A DNA stretch of 64,000 nt from Pseudonocardia benzenivorans CB1190 (GCF_000196675.2 NC_015312.1:186001-250000); one strand, 5' to 3'. Shown: positions 35,426 to 44,344, counted from the stretch's first letter. The notes: generated by a model from the letters alone, not told the origin. A program made the numbers and translations.

Positions 35426-35621
35426 GGCAACTTTGTAGCGCAAACTCCACTGCCATGGCAAGTGAGTTCCTCGGTACGGGTCTGATGCGATGGCCGACGA
35501 CGCCGTCGCCCGCCGCACCGGATCGCCCGACGCCGCCGGCACGCCGGGTCGTCGACACCGTCCGGCCGGGTTGAGACCATGCGTGCGAGGCGGTCCCGGC
35601 GTCGCGACGGAGGTGCTCGTG

Positions 35622-38291
35622 GTGCAGCCGCTGCTCGCGACCAAGCTCCACGTCCCCAAGCGACGCCGCGCCCTGGTGCCGCGGCCGCGGCTCAGTGAGC
35701 GGCTGAGCCGCGCCGACGGCGCCGCGTTGACGCTGGTCTCGGCGCCTGCCGGGTTCGGCAAGACGACCGTCCTGACCGAGTGGCTCGACTCCGGCAGCAC
35801 CGGGGCGGGCGCGGTCGCATGGCTCTCGCTCGACGAGGGGGACAACGACCCGGCCGTGTTCTGGACATACGTCCTCGCGGCGCTGCGGACCGTGTCGGAC
35901 GCCATCGGGGCCGACGTCGGGTCGTCCGTCGACGCCGTGCCGACGCGGCTGGTCAACGAGCTCGCGGCGCTCCCCGGCGAGCTCGTCCTGGTGCTCGACG
36001 ACTACCACGTCGTCGACTCGTCCGAGGTCCGTGACGGCGTGCAGCTCCTGGTCGAGCACCTGCCCGCACAGGTCAGGCTCGTCATCGCGACGCGGACCGA
36101 CCCCGTCCTCCCGCTGGCGCGGATGCGCGGGCGCGGGGAGCTCGTCGAGCTGCGCGCCGCGGACCTCCGGTTCACCGACGAGGAGGCGGCGACCTACCTC
36201 GGCGAGGTCATGGGCCTCGACCTCACCGGCGACGACGTCGCGGCACTCGAGGCCAGGACGGAGGGCTGGATCGCCGCCCTGCAGCTCGCGGCGTTGTCGA
36301 TGCAGGACCGCGACGACGTCGCCGGCTTCATCGCGAACTTCGCCGGGGACGACCGCTACATCGTCGACTACCTCGTCGAGGAGGTCCTGCAGCGCCAGCC
36401 GGAGCCCGTCCGCTCGTTCCTGTTGCAGACGTCGGTGCTGGGCAGGTTGACCGGCCCGCTGTGCGACGCAGTCACCGGCCGCGACGACGGCGCCGCCGTG
36501 CTCGACGCGCTCGACCGCGGCAACCTCTTCGTCGTCCCGCTCGACACCCGTCGTCGCTGGTACCGGTACCACCACCTGTTCGCCGACGTCCTGCAGGTCC
36601 ATCTGCTCGACGAGCAGCCCGGCGCCGTCGCCGACCTGCACCGGCGGGCCTGCGCCTGGCACGAGCGCGAGGGCGACCTGGCCGAGGCGGTCGCGCACGC
36701 CCTCGCCGCGGGGGACCACGACCGCGCCGCCGACCTGATCGAACCGGCCCTGCCCGCCCTGCAGCAGCACCGGCAGGAGGCGACGATGCGGCGCTGGCTC
36801 GAGGCGCTGCCCGACGAGGTCGTCCGCGCCCGGCCGGTGCTCTCCGTCGGGTACGTGGCCGCGCTCATGGTCAGCGGGGACGCCGCAGAGGTCGACGAGC
36901 GGCTGCGCGACGTGGAGCGCCTGCTCACCGCGGACGACGCCCCGGCTCCGGGGACGGTCGTCGTCGACGAGGAGGCCTTCCGCAGGCTGCCCGCCGCGAT
37001 CGCCGTCTACCGCACCGGGCGCTTGCTGCTGTCCGGCGACGTGCCGGGCGCGATCGCCCACGCCCGGACCGCTCTCGACCTCCTGCGTCCCGAGGACCAC
37101 CAGGGGCGCGGCGCGGTCGCCGGCCTGCTCGGCCTGGCCCACTGGACCACCGGCGATCTTGACGCGGGACTGCGCTGGTGGACCGAGGCGGCCGCCGCGC
37201 TGGAGAGCGCGGGATTCAGGTCCGACGTGACGGGTGCAGCTCTCGCAACGGCCGACATCCGCTCGGCGCAGGGCCGCCCGGGCCAGGCGATGGCCGCGTA
37301 CGACCGGGCCCTGCGGATCGTCGATCCGGGAACCGGGACACCGCTGCGGGGAGCGGCAGACCTGCACGTCGGCATGGCCGGCGTGCTGCTGGAACGCGGC
37401 GACGCCGCGGCCGCGCGGCGGCATCTCGCGGCCGCGGACGAGCTGGGGGAGGCCGGCGGGCTGCCGCAGTTCCCGTACCGCCGGTGCGTCGAGCTGGCCC
37501 GGGTGCACGAGGCCGACGGCGACGTCGACGGAGCGCTCGCCCTGCTCGCGGAGGCCGAGCGCCGCTACGTCGCCGACTACTTCCCCGAGGTGCGGCCGGT
37601 CGCCGCGCTCCGCGCCCGGCTGCTCGCCCGGCAGGGCCGGTGGGGCGAAGCCCTCGGCTGGGCGCGCGAGCGCGGGCTGTCGCCCGCCGACGAGCCCGAC
37701 TACCTCCACGAGTTCGCGCACCTGTGCCTGGCCCGCGCACTGGTTGCCCGGCACGCCGCCACCGGCGAGCAGCAGGCCCTTCTCGACGCCGTGTCGCTGC
37801 TCGACCGGCTGACGGCCGCGGCGGAGGCGGGCGGGCGGACCGGCAGCCTGATCGAGCTGCTGGTCGTGCGGGCCGTCGCCGAGCAGGCGCGCGGCGACAC
37901 CGGGGCCGCGGCCGCCGCCTTGCGCCGCGCCGTCGACCTCGGCGAGCCGGCGGGCTACGTGCAGGTGTTCCTCGACGAGCGCCGGTCGCTCGCCGCCCTG
38001 CTGGCGACGGTCGCGACCCCGGGCGGCGTGCTCGCCGCCCAGGTCCGGCGGCCCACGGCCGACGTCCCGGGCGGCCCGGTCGACGCGCTCACCGCCCGCG
38101 AGCTGGACGTCCTGAGGCTGCTGGACACCGACCTGGACGGCCCGGACATCGCGCGCCGGCTGTTCGTGTCCGTCAACACCGTCCGGACCCACACGAAGAA
38201 CATCTACGCCAAGCTCGGCGTGAACAACCGCCGCGCGGCGGTCCGCCGCGGCGACGAGCTCGGCCTGCTGGGGCGCGCGGGCGAGCGCTGA
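35622..38291 (+). CDS. LuxR-family transcriptional regulator, MalT-like with AAA/STAND ATPase
   Basis: 889 residues: N-terminal P-loop ATPase (Walker A APAGFGKTT at 41-49, Walker B LVLVLDDYH), winged/helical middle, a long TPR-like alpha-helical array (about 400-780), and a C-terminal LuxR HTH with LTARELDVLRLL and VSVNTVRTHTKNIYAKLGV. This is the MalT/LAL-type signal-transduction ATPase design, in which ligand and ATP drive DNA binding. GGAGG lies 8 nt before the chosen GTG; the GTG one codon earlier is an alternative. The next two genes on the same strand (73-aa protein and DUF4386) are likely targets. Confidence 0.9.
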   Translation: MQPLLATKLHVPKRRRALVPRPRLSERLSRADGAALTLVSAPAGFGKTTVLTEWLDSGSTGAGAVAWLSLDEGDNDPAVFWTYVLAALRTVSDAIGADVGSSVDAVPTRLVNELAALPGELVLVLDDYHVVDSSEVRDGVQLLVEHLPAQVRLVIATRTDPVLPLARMRGRGELVELRAADLRFTDEEAATYLGEVMGLDLTGDDVAALEARTEGWIAALQLAALSMQDRDDVAGFIANFAGDDRYIVDYLVEEVLQRQPEPVRSFLLQTSVLGRLTGPLCDAVTGRDDGAAVLDALDRGNLFVVPLDTRRRWYRYHHLFADVLQVHLLDEQPGAVADLHRRACAWHEREGDLAEAVAHALAAGDHDRAADLIEPALPALQQHRQEATMRRWLEALPDEVVRARPVLSVGYVAALMVSGDAAEVDERLRDVERLLTADDAPAPGTVVVDEEAFRRLPAAIAVYRTGRLLLSGDVPGAIAHARTALDLLRPEDHQGRGAVAGLLGLAHWTTGDLDAGLRWWTEAAAALESAGFRSDVTGAALATADIRSAQGRPGQAMAAYDRALRIVDPGTGTPLRGAADLHVGMAGVLLERGDAAAARRHLAAADELGEAGGLPQFPYRRCVELARVHEADGDVDGALALLAEAERRYVADYFPEVRPVAALRARLLARQGRWGEALGWARERGLSPADEPDYLHEFAHLCLARALVARHAATGEQQALLDAVSLLDRLTAAAEAGGRTGSLIELLVVRAVAEQARGDTGAAAAALRRAVDLGEPAGYVQVFLDERRSLAALLATVATPGGVLAAQVRRPTADVPGGPVDALTARELDVLRLLDTDLDGPDIARRLFVSVNTVRTHTKNIYAKLGVNNRRAAVRRGDELGLLGRAGER

Positions 38292-38389
38292 CGGCCGCGG
38301 CGCCGCGCGTTTCTCCCGGCATCGCGCGGATCCTGCGGACGGCGCGCGTCCAGCAGCCGGCGCGGCGACCGCACAACCCGCGCGCCGAA

Positions 38390-38430
38390 CTCACCAACCG
38401 GCTCACAACGTGTGGTGAGCCGGACTCACC
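38390..38430. promoter_or_regulatory. Cluster of CTCAC/GTGAG half-sites before the 73-aa gene
   Basis: Four half-sites occur in 41 bp: CTCACC (38390), GCTCAC (38401), GGTGAG (38414) and CTCACC (38425). They create a 9-bp inverted repeat CCGGCTCAC/GTGAGCCGG (38398-38423) and a second, overlapping GGTGAG/CTCACC pair. It follows the LuxR gene by about 100 bp and precedes the next operon, so it may be the LuxR regulator's operator or a terminator. Confidence 0.5.
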
Positions 38431-38496
38431 ATTACGGCTCCTACGGTCCTGTGCACGGTCGGGAACGGTCCCGGCCGACACGGGCGGGAGACCCGG

Positions 38497-38718
38497 ATGA
38501 CGACGTATCCGTGCTGCTACGAGGTCCGGCTCGACGGGCGCCTCGACGAGCGCTGGGCCGGCTGGTTCGACGGGATGACGGTCACGACCGACGGCGACGG
38601 CACGACGACGCTGCGCGGACCGCTCGTCGACCAGGCGGCACTGCACGGGCTGCTGCGCCGCGTCCACGACCTGGGCCTGGCCCTGGTCTCGGTGACCCGA
38701 CTCGATCCCGGCCACTGA
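38497..38718 (+). CDS. Small protein of unknown function (73 aa)
   Basis: 73 residues, soluble, beginning MTTYPCCYEVRLDGRLDERW, with alternating acidic and hydrophobic residues giving a likely alpha/beta fold. A GGGAG Shine-Dalgarno lies 6 nt before the ATG, and the next gene (DUF4386) follows after 21 bp. The pairing with a MalT-like LuxR gene and a DUF4386 gene suggests a small regulated module. No function can be assigned. Confidence 0.7.
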   Translation: MTTYPCCYEVRLDGRLDERWAGWFDGMTVTTDGDGTTTLRGPLVDQAALHGLLRRVHDLGLALVSVTRLDPGH

Positions 38719-38739
38719 ACGCTGGATGAGGAGACCGAC

Positions 38740-39459
38740 ATGACGACCACCGTCGCGACGGCGCCGCCGACGACCGACCCGATGCGCCGCAGGGCGTTCG
38801 CCGCGGGTGCGCTCTACCTGCTCACCTTCGTCTCGATGCCGACGCTCGCCCTCTACGGTCCCGTCCGCGAGCATGCCGACCTGGTCCTGGGCGCGGGCAG
38901 TACCAACGGGCTGCTCTGGGGTGCGCTGTCCGAGGTCGTCGTCGCCCTCGCCGGCATCGGCACCGCCGTGGTGCTCTACCCCGTCGCGAGGCGGCAGAGC
39001 GAGACGGCCGCGCTGGGCTTCGTGACCTCCCGCGTGCTGGAGGCGGCGCTGATCCTGGTCGGCGTCGTGAACGTGCTGTCGATCGTCACGCTGCGCGAGG
39101 AAATGGCCGGCACCGCCGGTGCGGACCCCGCCGCGCTGGTCACGACCGCCCACGCACTGGTCGCCGGGTACGACTGGGCGTTCCTGCTCTCGCAGAGCCT
39201 CGCGCCGGTCGTCAACGCACTCTGCCTGGGTTACGTGCTGTACCGCTCGGGCCTCGTGCCGCGCGTGCTCCCGCTGATCGGGCTCGTCGGGGCGCCGCTC
39301 CTGCTGGCGTCCGACGTCGCGATCTTCTTCGGCCTGTACGACCGGATGGCTCCTGTCGCGGCGTTCAGCGCGCTCCCGATCGCGGTCTGGGAGTTCTCGC
39401 TCGGCGTGTACCTGGTCGTCAAGGGCTTCCGCCCGGCCGCCGTCGCGGCGCTGCGCTGA
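38740..39459 (+). CDS. DUF4386 family membrane protein
   Basis: A 239-residue protein with about six transmembrane helices in the DUF4386 pattern (N-terminal RRRAFAAGALYLLTFVS helix, central RVLEAALILVGVVNVLS helix, C-terminal VWEFSLGVYLVVKGF). GAGGAG lies 6 nt before the ATG. Function unknown; such proteins are often under MalT-like LuxR regulators, consistent with the neighbour upstream. Confidence 0.85.
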   Translation: MTTTVATAPPTTDPMRRRAFAAGALYLLTFVSMPTLALYGPVREHADLVLGAGSTNGLLWGALSEVVVALAGIGTAVVLYPVARRQSETAALGFVTSRVLEAALILVGVVNVLSIVTLREEMAGTAGADPAALVTTAHALVAGYDWAFLLSQSLAPVVNALCLGYVLYRSGLVPRVLPLIGLVGAPLLLASDVAIFFGLYDRMAPVAAFSALPIAVWEFSLGVYLVVKGFRPAAVAALR

Positions 39460-39474
39460 TCGACCCTGCCGATC

Positions 39475-39512
39475 CGGTGCGTGGGGTGACGAATCCGTCG
39501 CCCCACGCACCG
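39475..39512 (+). terminator. Hairpin terminator after the DUF4386 gene
   Basis: A 17-bp stem (one G-T wobble) with a 4-nt loop begins 16 bp after the DUF4386 stop. It separates the LuxR module from gtrA. Confidence 0.75.
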
Positions 39513-39568
39513 CACTGCGGGTGCGAGCGGGCGCCGGCACCGGACAGTGACCGCCTTCGAGGGGTCGC

Positions 39569-39574
39569 TAGCCT
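39569..39574 (+). promoter_or_regulatory. -10 box (TAGCCT) for leaderless gtrA
   Basis: TAGCCT is followed by 6 nt and the GTG of the GtrA gene, with no Shine-Dalgarno in the gap. Confidence 0.5.
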
Positions 39575-39580
39575 GGTCGC

Positions 39581-40048
39581 GTGACCGCGACGCAGGAGCG
39601 TGCCGGGATGAGCCTGGTCGGACAGCTCACCCGCTTCGTCGCCGTCGGCGTCGCCTCGGCGGCGGTCGACTACGGCGTCTACCAGCTCCTGCTGCTCGCC
39701 GTCGGGATGGACCCGCACGTCGCCAAGGGCATCAGCTTCATCCTCGGCACGACGACGGCGTACCTGCTCAACCGCCGCTTCACGTTCACCGAGGCCGGCG
39801 GTGGCACGGGCCGGTTCGCCGGCTTCGTCGCCCTCTACGCGACGACGTTCGCCATCAACGTCGGTGTCAACGCGCTGGCGCTCGCCCTGCTCCCGCAGAT
39901 GCCGCTGCGCACGTCGGTGGCCTGGGTCATCGCCCAGGCCTGCGCCACGGCGATCAACTTCGTGATGCTGCGGACCGTCGTGTTCCGCGTCCCGAAGAAC
40001 GCCGCCCCGAAGAATCCCGCCCCGAAGAATCCCGCCCCGGAAGCCTGA
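39581..40048 (+). CDS. GtrA family membrane protein (Rv3789-like)
   Basis: A 155-residue GtrA-family protein with four transmembrane helices. It has RFVAVGVASAAVDYGVYQLLL at the N-terminus and the YLLNRRFTF motif. In mycobacteria the homologue Rv3789 lies beside dprE1 and has been linked to arabinose-donor handling or arabinosyltransferase anchoring. Here it is 7 bp from glfT1 on the opposite strand. The C-terminus carries three tandem PKN(A/P)A pentapeptides and is probably disordered. Confidence 0.9.
   Translation: MTATQERAGMSLVGQLTRFVAVGVASAAVDYGVYQLLLLAVGMDPHVAKGISFILGTTTAYLLNRRFTFTEAGGGTGRFAGFVALYATTFAINVGVNALALALLPQMPLRTSVAWVIAQACATAINFVMLRTVVFRVPKNAAPKNPAPKNPAPEA
39992..40036 (+). repeat. 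15-bp tandem repeat x3 (PKNPA) in gtrA
   Basis: Three adjacent 15-bp units (CCGAAGAAC/T...CGCC) encode PKNAA, PKNPA and PKNPA at the C-terminus of the GtrA protein. The last two copies are identical, so copy number may vary between strains. Confidence 0.85.
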
Positions 40049-40055
40049 CCGGCGG

Positions 40056-40970
40056 TCAGGGGCGGTCGAACCGCTCCGCCGCGCCCGCACGCACCAGCCG
40101 CAGCCACTCCCGGAACTGTGCCGGGCTGCGCTTGGTGACCAGGAAGTACCAGGCGTAGCGCGGCACGTCGAGCACTCCGACGCGACGCATCCCCGGCTGC
40201 GCGATGAGGTAGCCCCGGTTGCGGTAGGTGTAGAAGCGCTTGACCGGGTCGTCGGGGTCGCGGGCGTGGAGCCGCCCGCGCAGCATCGGCTTGTCCTCGC
40301 CGACGGCCGCCGGGTGCAGGTAGGCGGCCTGCAGCGCGGTCCCGAAGGGCAGCCCGGACCGCACCAGCCTGCGGTGCACGTCGACCTCGTCGCCGCGGAC
40401 GAACAGCCGCAGGTCCGGGACTCCGACGCGTTCGAGGGTGGCCGCCCGGAACAGCGCGCCGTTGAACAGCGCCGCGATGCCCGGCAGGAGCTCGGCGTCG
40501 GCCGACTCCTCGGCCAGCAGCCCCGACCGCGTCGCGTGCCAGGTCAGGCCGCGACGTACGGGGAACGCGAGCCGGTCGGGGTCGTTGCGGTCGGCGACGG
40601 TCGGCGACACCGCCGCCAGCCCGCGACGGTCCGCGAGGTCGAGCAGCGTCGCGAGGACGGTCTCGTCGGCGGCGAGCCCGTCGTCGTCGCCGAGCCAGAC
40701 CCAGTCGGCGCCGAGGGCGAGCGCGTGCAGGATGCCGAGCGCGAAGCCGCCGGCGCCGCCGAGGTTGCGCCACGACGGGATCCACGTCGCCGGCAACCCG
40801 CAGCCCTCGACGACCTCGCGTGCCGACTCGTCCGGCCCGTTGTCGACGACGACGAGGTGCGCGATCGGATGCGTCTGCTTGGCCATGGCGGCCAGCGAGT
40901 CGACGAGCATCGCCGCCCGGTGCCGCGTGACGACGACCGCGACCACGGACCCCGGGGGGAGGGGGGTCAC
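40056..40970 (-). CDS. glfT1: Galactofuranosyltransferase GlfT1
   Basis: A 304-residue GT2 enzyme, the same length as Rv3782. GlfT1 adds the first galactofuranose residues to the rhamnosyl-GlcNAc-diphosphodecaprenyl primer before GlfT2 extends the chain. Metal-binding DDD lies at residues 95-97 in WLGDDDG, with WRNLGGAGGF before it and RGDEVDVHRRL after it. GTG overlaps the wzt stop (GTGA), giving a wzm-wzt-glfT1 operon, a clustering also seen in the Rv3781-Rv3783 region of M. tuberculosis. Its 3' end faces gtrA across a 7-bp gap. Confidence 0.93.
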   Translation of the reverse strand: MTPLPPGSVVAVVVTRHRAAMLVDSLAAMAKQTHPIAHLVVVDNGPDESAREVVEGCGLPATWIPSWRNLGGAGGFALGILHALALGADWVWLGDDDGLAADETVLATLLDLADRRGLAAVSPTVADRNDPDRLAFPVRRGLTWHATRSGLLAEESADAELLPGIAALFNGALFRAATLERVGVPDLRLFVRGDEVDVHRRLVRSGLPFGTALQAAYLHPAAVGEDKPMLRGRLHARDPDDPVKRFYTYRNRGYLIAQPGMRRVGVLDVPRYAWYFLVTKRSPAQFREWLRLVRAGAAERFDRP

Positions 40971-41737
40971 CGGCGCTCGAGCTCCGCCAGCACGTCGTGG
41001 CCCTTGTAGTGGTGCAGGACCTCGCGCAGCGGACCGTGCTCGCGGATGGTGCCGTGCTCCATCCAGATCGCGGTGTCGCACAGGTCGGCGAGGAACTCGT
41101 CGGAGTGCGAGGCGAAGACGAGGATGCCGGAGCGCTCGACGAGCTCGTTGAGCCGGTCACGGGCCTTGGCCAGGAACTGCGCGTCGACCGCGCCGATGCC
41201 CTCGTCGAGCAGCAGGATCTCGGGGTCGATGCTGGTCACGACGCCGAGCGCGAGCCGGACCCGCATGCCCGTCGAGTAGGTGCGCAGCGGCATGTCGAGG
41301 TAGTCGCCGAGCTCGGTGAAAGCGGCGATGTCGTCGACCCGGGACTCCATCTGCTTCTTGGTCATCCCCAGGAAGAGTCCGCGGATGAGGATGTTGTCGA
41401 GGCCGGTGATCTCCGGGTCCATGCCGACCGCGAGGTCGAACACCGGGGCGACCTTGCCCTGCACGACGGCCTGCCCGCGCGTCGGCTCGTAGATGCCCGA
41501 CATCAGCCGCAGCAGCGTCGACTTGCCCGCGCCGTTGTGCCCGACGAGCGCGACCCTGGCGCCCTTGCGCAGCGACAGGTTGATGTCGCGCAGCGCCTCG
41601 ATGATCGGGACCTTGCTCTCGGTGCCGATCCGGCCGCCCGCCTTGCCCAGCACGGCCTTCTTCAGCGAGCGGGACTTCGCGTCGAAGATGGGGAAGTCGA
41701 CACGGGCGTCGCGGATGTCGATGGTCGGGTCGGTCAT
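40967..41737 (-). CDS. wzt: Galactan/O-antigen ABC exporter ATPase (Wzt-like, Rv3781)
   Basis: A 256-residue ABC ATPase of the polysaccharide-export subfamily. Walker A is GHNGAGKST and Walker B ILLLDEG. The signature is degenerate (YSTGMRVR), as is normal for Wzt/TagH-type exporters, and the H-loop lies in FASHSDE. It pairs with the membrane subunit 4 bp upstream and is thought to export lipid-linked galactan. There is no C-terminal carbohydrate-binding extension, so recognition does not depend on a capped chain end. Confidence 0.93.
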   Translation of the reverse strand: MTDPTIDIRDARVDFPIFDAKSRSLKKAVLGKAGGRIGTESKVPIIEALRDINLSLRKGARVALVGHNGAGKSTLLRLMSGIYEPTRGQAVVQGKVAPVFDLAVGMDPEITGLDNILIRGLFLGMTKKQMESRVDDIAAFTELGDYLDMPLRTYSTGMRVRLALGVVTSIDPEILLLDEGIGAVDAQFLAKARDRLNELVERSGILVFASHSDEFLADLCDTAIWMEHGTIREHGPLREVLHHYKGHDVLAELERR

Positions 41738-41741
41738 CTCG

Positions 41742-42617
41742 TCACACCCAGTAGGCCACGCGGGCACGGTAGTTGCGCATGCAGACCAGGGCGACGGCCC
41801 AGCCGACGACGGTGATGACACCGACGACGATCCAGTGCCGCCACGTGATCGCGTCGCCGAGCATCGGCTCCCGCAGGATTTCGATGAAGTGCAGCACCGG
41901 GTTGAGCTCGGCGATCCGGGCCCGCTCGGCGACGGCGGGGTTCTCCTGCAGCCGGTCGTAGGACCAGACGATCGGCGTCATGAAGAACACGAGCTGGGTG
42001 AGGCTCGCGACGATCGGCGGGATGTCGCGGAACCGGGTGGCCAGGATGCCCGAGAGGATCGTGATCCAGCCGCCGTTGAGCACGAGCACCGCGAAGGCGG
42101 GCAACGCCATCAGCGACATCCAGCCCAACGGGTGCGGAAAGATGATCATCAGGATGACCCAGACGATCACGTTGTGCGCGAAGAACAGCACCTGGCGCCA
42201 CACCAGGCGGTAGACGTGCAGGCTCAGCGGCGCAGGCAGGAAGCGGATGAGCCCCTCGTTGGCGATGAAGACCTCGCTGCCCTCGAGGATGCAGCCCTGG
42301 ATGAAGTTCCAGATCAGCAGGCCGGTGGCGACGTAGGGCAGGAAGGTCTTGATGTCCTCGTTGAACAGCGCGCCGTAGAGGATGCCCATCGCGGTCGCGA
42401 TGACGGCCATGCTGATGCTGATCCACAACGGCCCCAGCACCGAGCGCCGGTAGCGCTGCTTGATGTCCTGCCAGCCGAGGTAGCCCCACAACGACCGCTG
42501 GCGCCAACCCTGGCTCAGGTCGTCGAAGGCGCGGGTCCAGCTGCGGGGACCGGGCACGTCGGGAAGCGGGCGAGCCTGCTCGGCAGGGCCCCCCTCAGCG
42601 GTCACGGTCACAGCCAC
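41742..42617 (-). CDS. wzm: Galactan/O-antigen ABC exporter permease (Wzm-like, Rv3783)
   Basis: A 291-residue membrane subunit with six helices and the O-antigen exporter signature: RDIKQRYRRSVLGPLW-like loop, FIPYV/GLLIWNF helix, and the re-entrant LTQLVFFMTPIVW segment. GTG start at the first codon of a repeated VTVT stretch; no other start fits the length. Forms the transporter with Wzt for export of lipid-linked galactan across the membrane. A hairpin upstream separates it from bpa. Confidence 0.93.
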   Translation of the reverse strand: MAVTVTAEGGPAEQARPLPDVPGPRSWTRAFDDLSQGWRQRSLWGYLGWQDIKQRYRRSVLGPLWISISMAVIATAMGILYGALFNEDIKTFLPYVATGLLIWNFIQGCILEGSEVFIANEGLIRFLPAPLSLHVYRLVWRQVLFFAHNVIVWVILMIIFPHPLGWMSLMALPAFAVLVLNGGWITILSGILATRFRDIPPIVASLTQLVFFMTPIVWSYDRLQENPAVAERARIAELNPVLHFIEILREPMLGDAITWRHWIVVGVITVVGWAVALVCMRNYRARVAYWV

Positions 42618-42678
42618 GCAGCGAGGGTACCTGCGGGTGACGAACGTCCGACGCGCGGTGGGCCGAGGTCGATCCGGG

Positions 42679-42734
42679 CCGCGACGAACGGCCCCGACCT
42701 GCAGCTGAGCAGGCGCGGGGACCGTTCGTCGCGG
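42679..42734 (-). terminator. Hairpin after bpa, before wzm
   Basis: CCGCGACGAACGG and CCGTTCGTCGCGG form a 13-bp stem with a 30-nt loop, 16 bp downstream of the bpa stop on the minus strand. It may end bpa transcripts before wzm. The long loop makes its strength uncertain. Confidence 0.5.
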
Positions 42735-42749
42735 ACCCGGAGCGGTGGT

Positions 42750-43304
42750 TCAGAGGTACTGACCGGTGCCGCGGCCCATGCCCTCGGGCACCGGCTGACC
42801 CTGCGGCGGCATCGCACCCGGCGGCAGCCCGCGGCGCATCTGCTCGAGCTGGGCGCGGGCGGCCATCTGCTGGGCGAACAACGCGGTCTGGATGCCGTGG
42901 AACAGGCCCTCGAGCCAGCCGACGAGCTGCGCCTGCGCGATGCGCAGCTCGCTCTCGGACGGCGTGGTGTCCTCGGTGAAGGGCAGGCTCAGCCGGGCGA
43001 GCTCTTCGCGCAGCTCGGGGGCGAGACCCTCCTCGAGCTCCTTGATGGAGTTCTCGTGGATCTCCTTCAGCCGGACCCGCGAGGCCTCGTCGAGGGGAGC
43101 GGCCCGCACCTCCTCGAGCAGCTGTTTGATCATGGTCCCGATCCGCATGACCTTCGCGGGCTGCTCGACCATCGAGGCGGGACCCTGCTCCTCGGTCTCC
43201 TCCTCGTTCTGCGGGACGCGGGCCATGCCGACGGGGCGCCCGTCGGGGCCGATCACCACGACCTGCTGCTCGACGTCGTTCTGCTCGTCAGACGGCTGGC
43301 TCAT
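42750..43304 (-). CDS. bpa: Bacterial proteasome activator Bpa
   Basis: A 184-residue all-helical ring-forming protein (Rv3780 type) that opens the 20S proteasome gate without ATP. A central four-helix region runs about 48-150. The protein ends with GQYL, the C-terminal docking motif (tyrosine and leucine) that binds the proteasome alpha ring. It lies upstream of wzm/wzt/glfT1, as in M. tuberculosis (Rv3780 beside Rv3781). The neighbourhood is conserved although its function is not in wall synthesis. Confidence 0.95.
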   Translation of the reverse strand: MSQPSDEQNDVEQQVVVIGPDGRPVGMARVPQNEEETEEQGPASMVEQPAKVMRIGTMIKQLLEEVRAAPLDEASRVRLKEIHENSIKELEEGLAPELREELARLSLPFTEDTTPSESELRIAQAQLVGWLEGLFHGIQTALFAQQMAARAQLEQMRRGLPPGAMPPQGQPVPEGMGRGTGQYL

Positions 43305-43353
43305 GTGCCCATCATTGCGCGCCCGCCCCGACGGCGCCGTCCCGCACCCGGGG

Positions 43354-44337
43354 TCAGATCGTCAGCAGGAGCTTCCCGACGACCCCGCCCGCCTCGAGCG
43401 TCCGGTGCGCCTCACCGGCCTCGCGCATCGGCACGGTGGCGTGCACGACGGGCCGGACCCGGCCGTCGGCGACCATCGGCCACACCTGTTCACGCACCCC
43501 CGCGACGACGCGTGCCTTGCCCTTGGGGCCGTCGAGCGGCCGGCCGCGCAGTCCCAGCGCGGTCACGCTCGCGCGCTTGGTGAGCAGCGCCGCGAGGTTG
43601 AGCTCGCCCTTCACCCCGCCCTGTAGGCCGATGACCATCAGCCGTCCGTCCGTCGCGAGCGCCTTGACGTTGTTCGCAAGGCCCTTCGCCCCCATGTTGT
43701 CGAGGATGACGTCGGCGCCGTGCCCGTCGGTGGCCGCCAGCAGCGCCTCGGCGACGTCGTCGTGGTAGTCGATGACGATGTCGGCCCCCAGCTCCCGGCA
43801 GCGCTCCAGCCGGTCGGGCGCGCCCGCGGTTGCGGCCACCCGGGCGCCCAGTGCCTTGGCGACCTGGATCGCGTGCGTCCCGATGCCGCTGCTCCCGCCC
43901 TGGACCAAGAACGTCTCGCCCGAGGTCAACCCCGCTGCGTCGACGACGTTGGACCACACCGTGCAGGCGACCTCCGGCAGCCCCGCGGCCGTCGTCAGGT
44001 CGACGCCGGACGGTAGCGGCAGCACCTGCCTCGCGGGCACCGTGACCTTCTCCGCGTAACCGCCGCCCGACAGCAGCGCGCAGACCTCGTCGCCGATCCC
44101 GAGTCCGACGACACCCTCGCCGACCTGCGAGATCCGCCCCGAGCACTCCAGCCCGATGATGTCCGACGCCCCCGGCGGCGGCGGGTAGTTGCCCTGCCGC
44201 TGCATGACGTCGGCCCGGTTCACCCCCGCCGCGACGACGTCGACGACGACCTCGCCCGGCCCCGCCTGGGGGTCGGGGACCTCGGTCCACTCCATGAGCT
44301 CCGGTCCACCCGGCTCGCGCATCGTGATCGCGTACAT
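43354..44337 (-). CDS. Quinone oxidoreductase-like enzyme (MDR family)
   Basis: A 327-residue zinc-free medium-chain dehydrogenase/reductase of the NADPH:quinone oxidoreductase group. It has NRADVMQRQGNYPPPPG, GLECSG, the nucleotide motif GGSSGIGTHAIQ and a C-terminal AGGVVGKLLL. The M. tuberculosis counterpart Rv3777 occupies the same neighbourhood. The ATG has a TAGCGT -10 box 7 nt upstream, suggesting a leaderless mRNA. Substrate unknown. Confidence 0.88.
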   Translation of the reverse strand: MYAITMREPGGPELMEWTEVPDPQAGPGEVVVDVVAAGVNRADVMQRQGNYPPPPGASDIIGLECSGRISQVGEGVVGLGIGDEVCALLSGGGYAEKVTVPARQVLPLPSGVDLTTAAGLPEVACTVWSNVVDAAGLTSGETFLVQGGSSGIGTHAIQVAKALGARVAATAGAPDRLERCRELGADIVIDYHDDVAEALLAATDGHGADVILDNMGAKGLANNVKALATDGRLMVIGLQGGVKGELNLAALLTKRASVTALGLRGRPLDGPKGKARVVAGVREQVWPMVADGRVRPVVHATVPMREAGEAHRTLEAGGVVGKLLLTI

Positions 44338-44344
44338 GACGCAG

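Noticed and set aside
35343..38192. 949-residue minus-strand frame opposite the LuxR gene
   Set aside because: The sense strand carries intact Walker motifs and a LuxR HTH. The antisense product is low-complexity and is explained by third-position GC bias.
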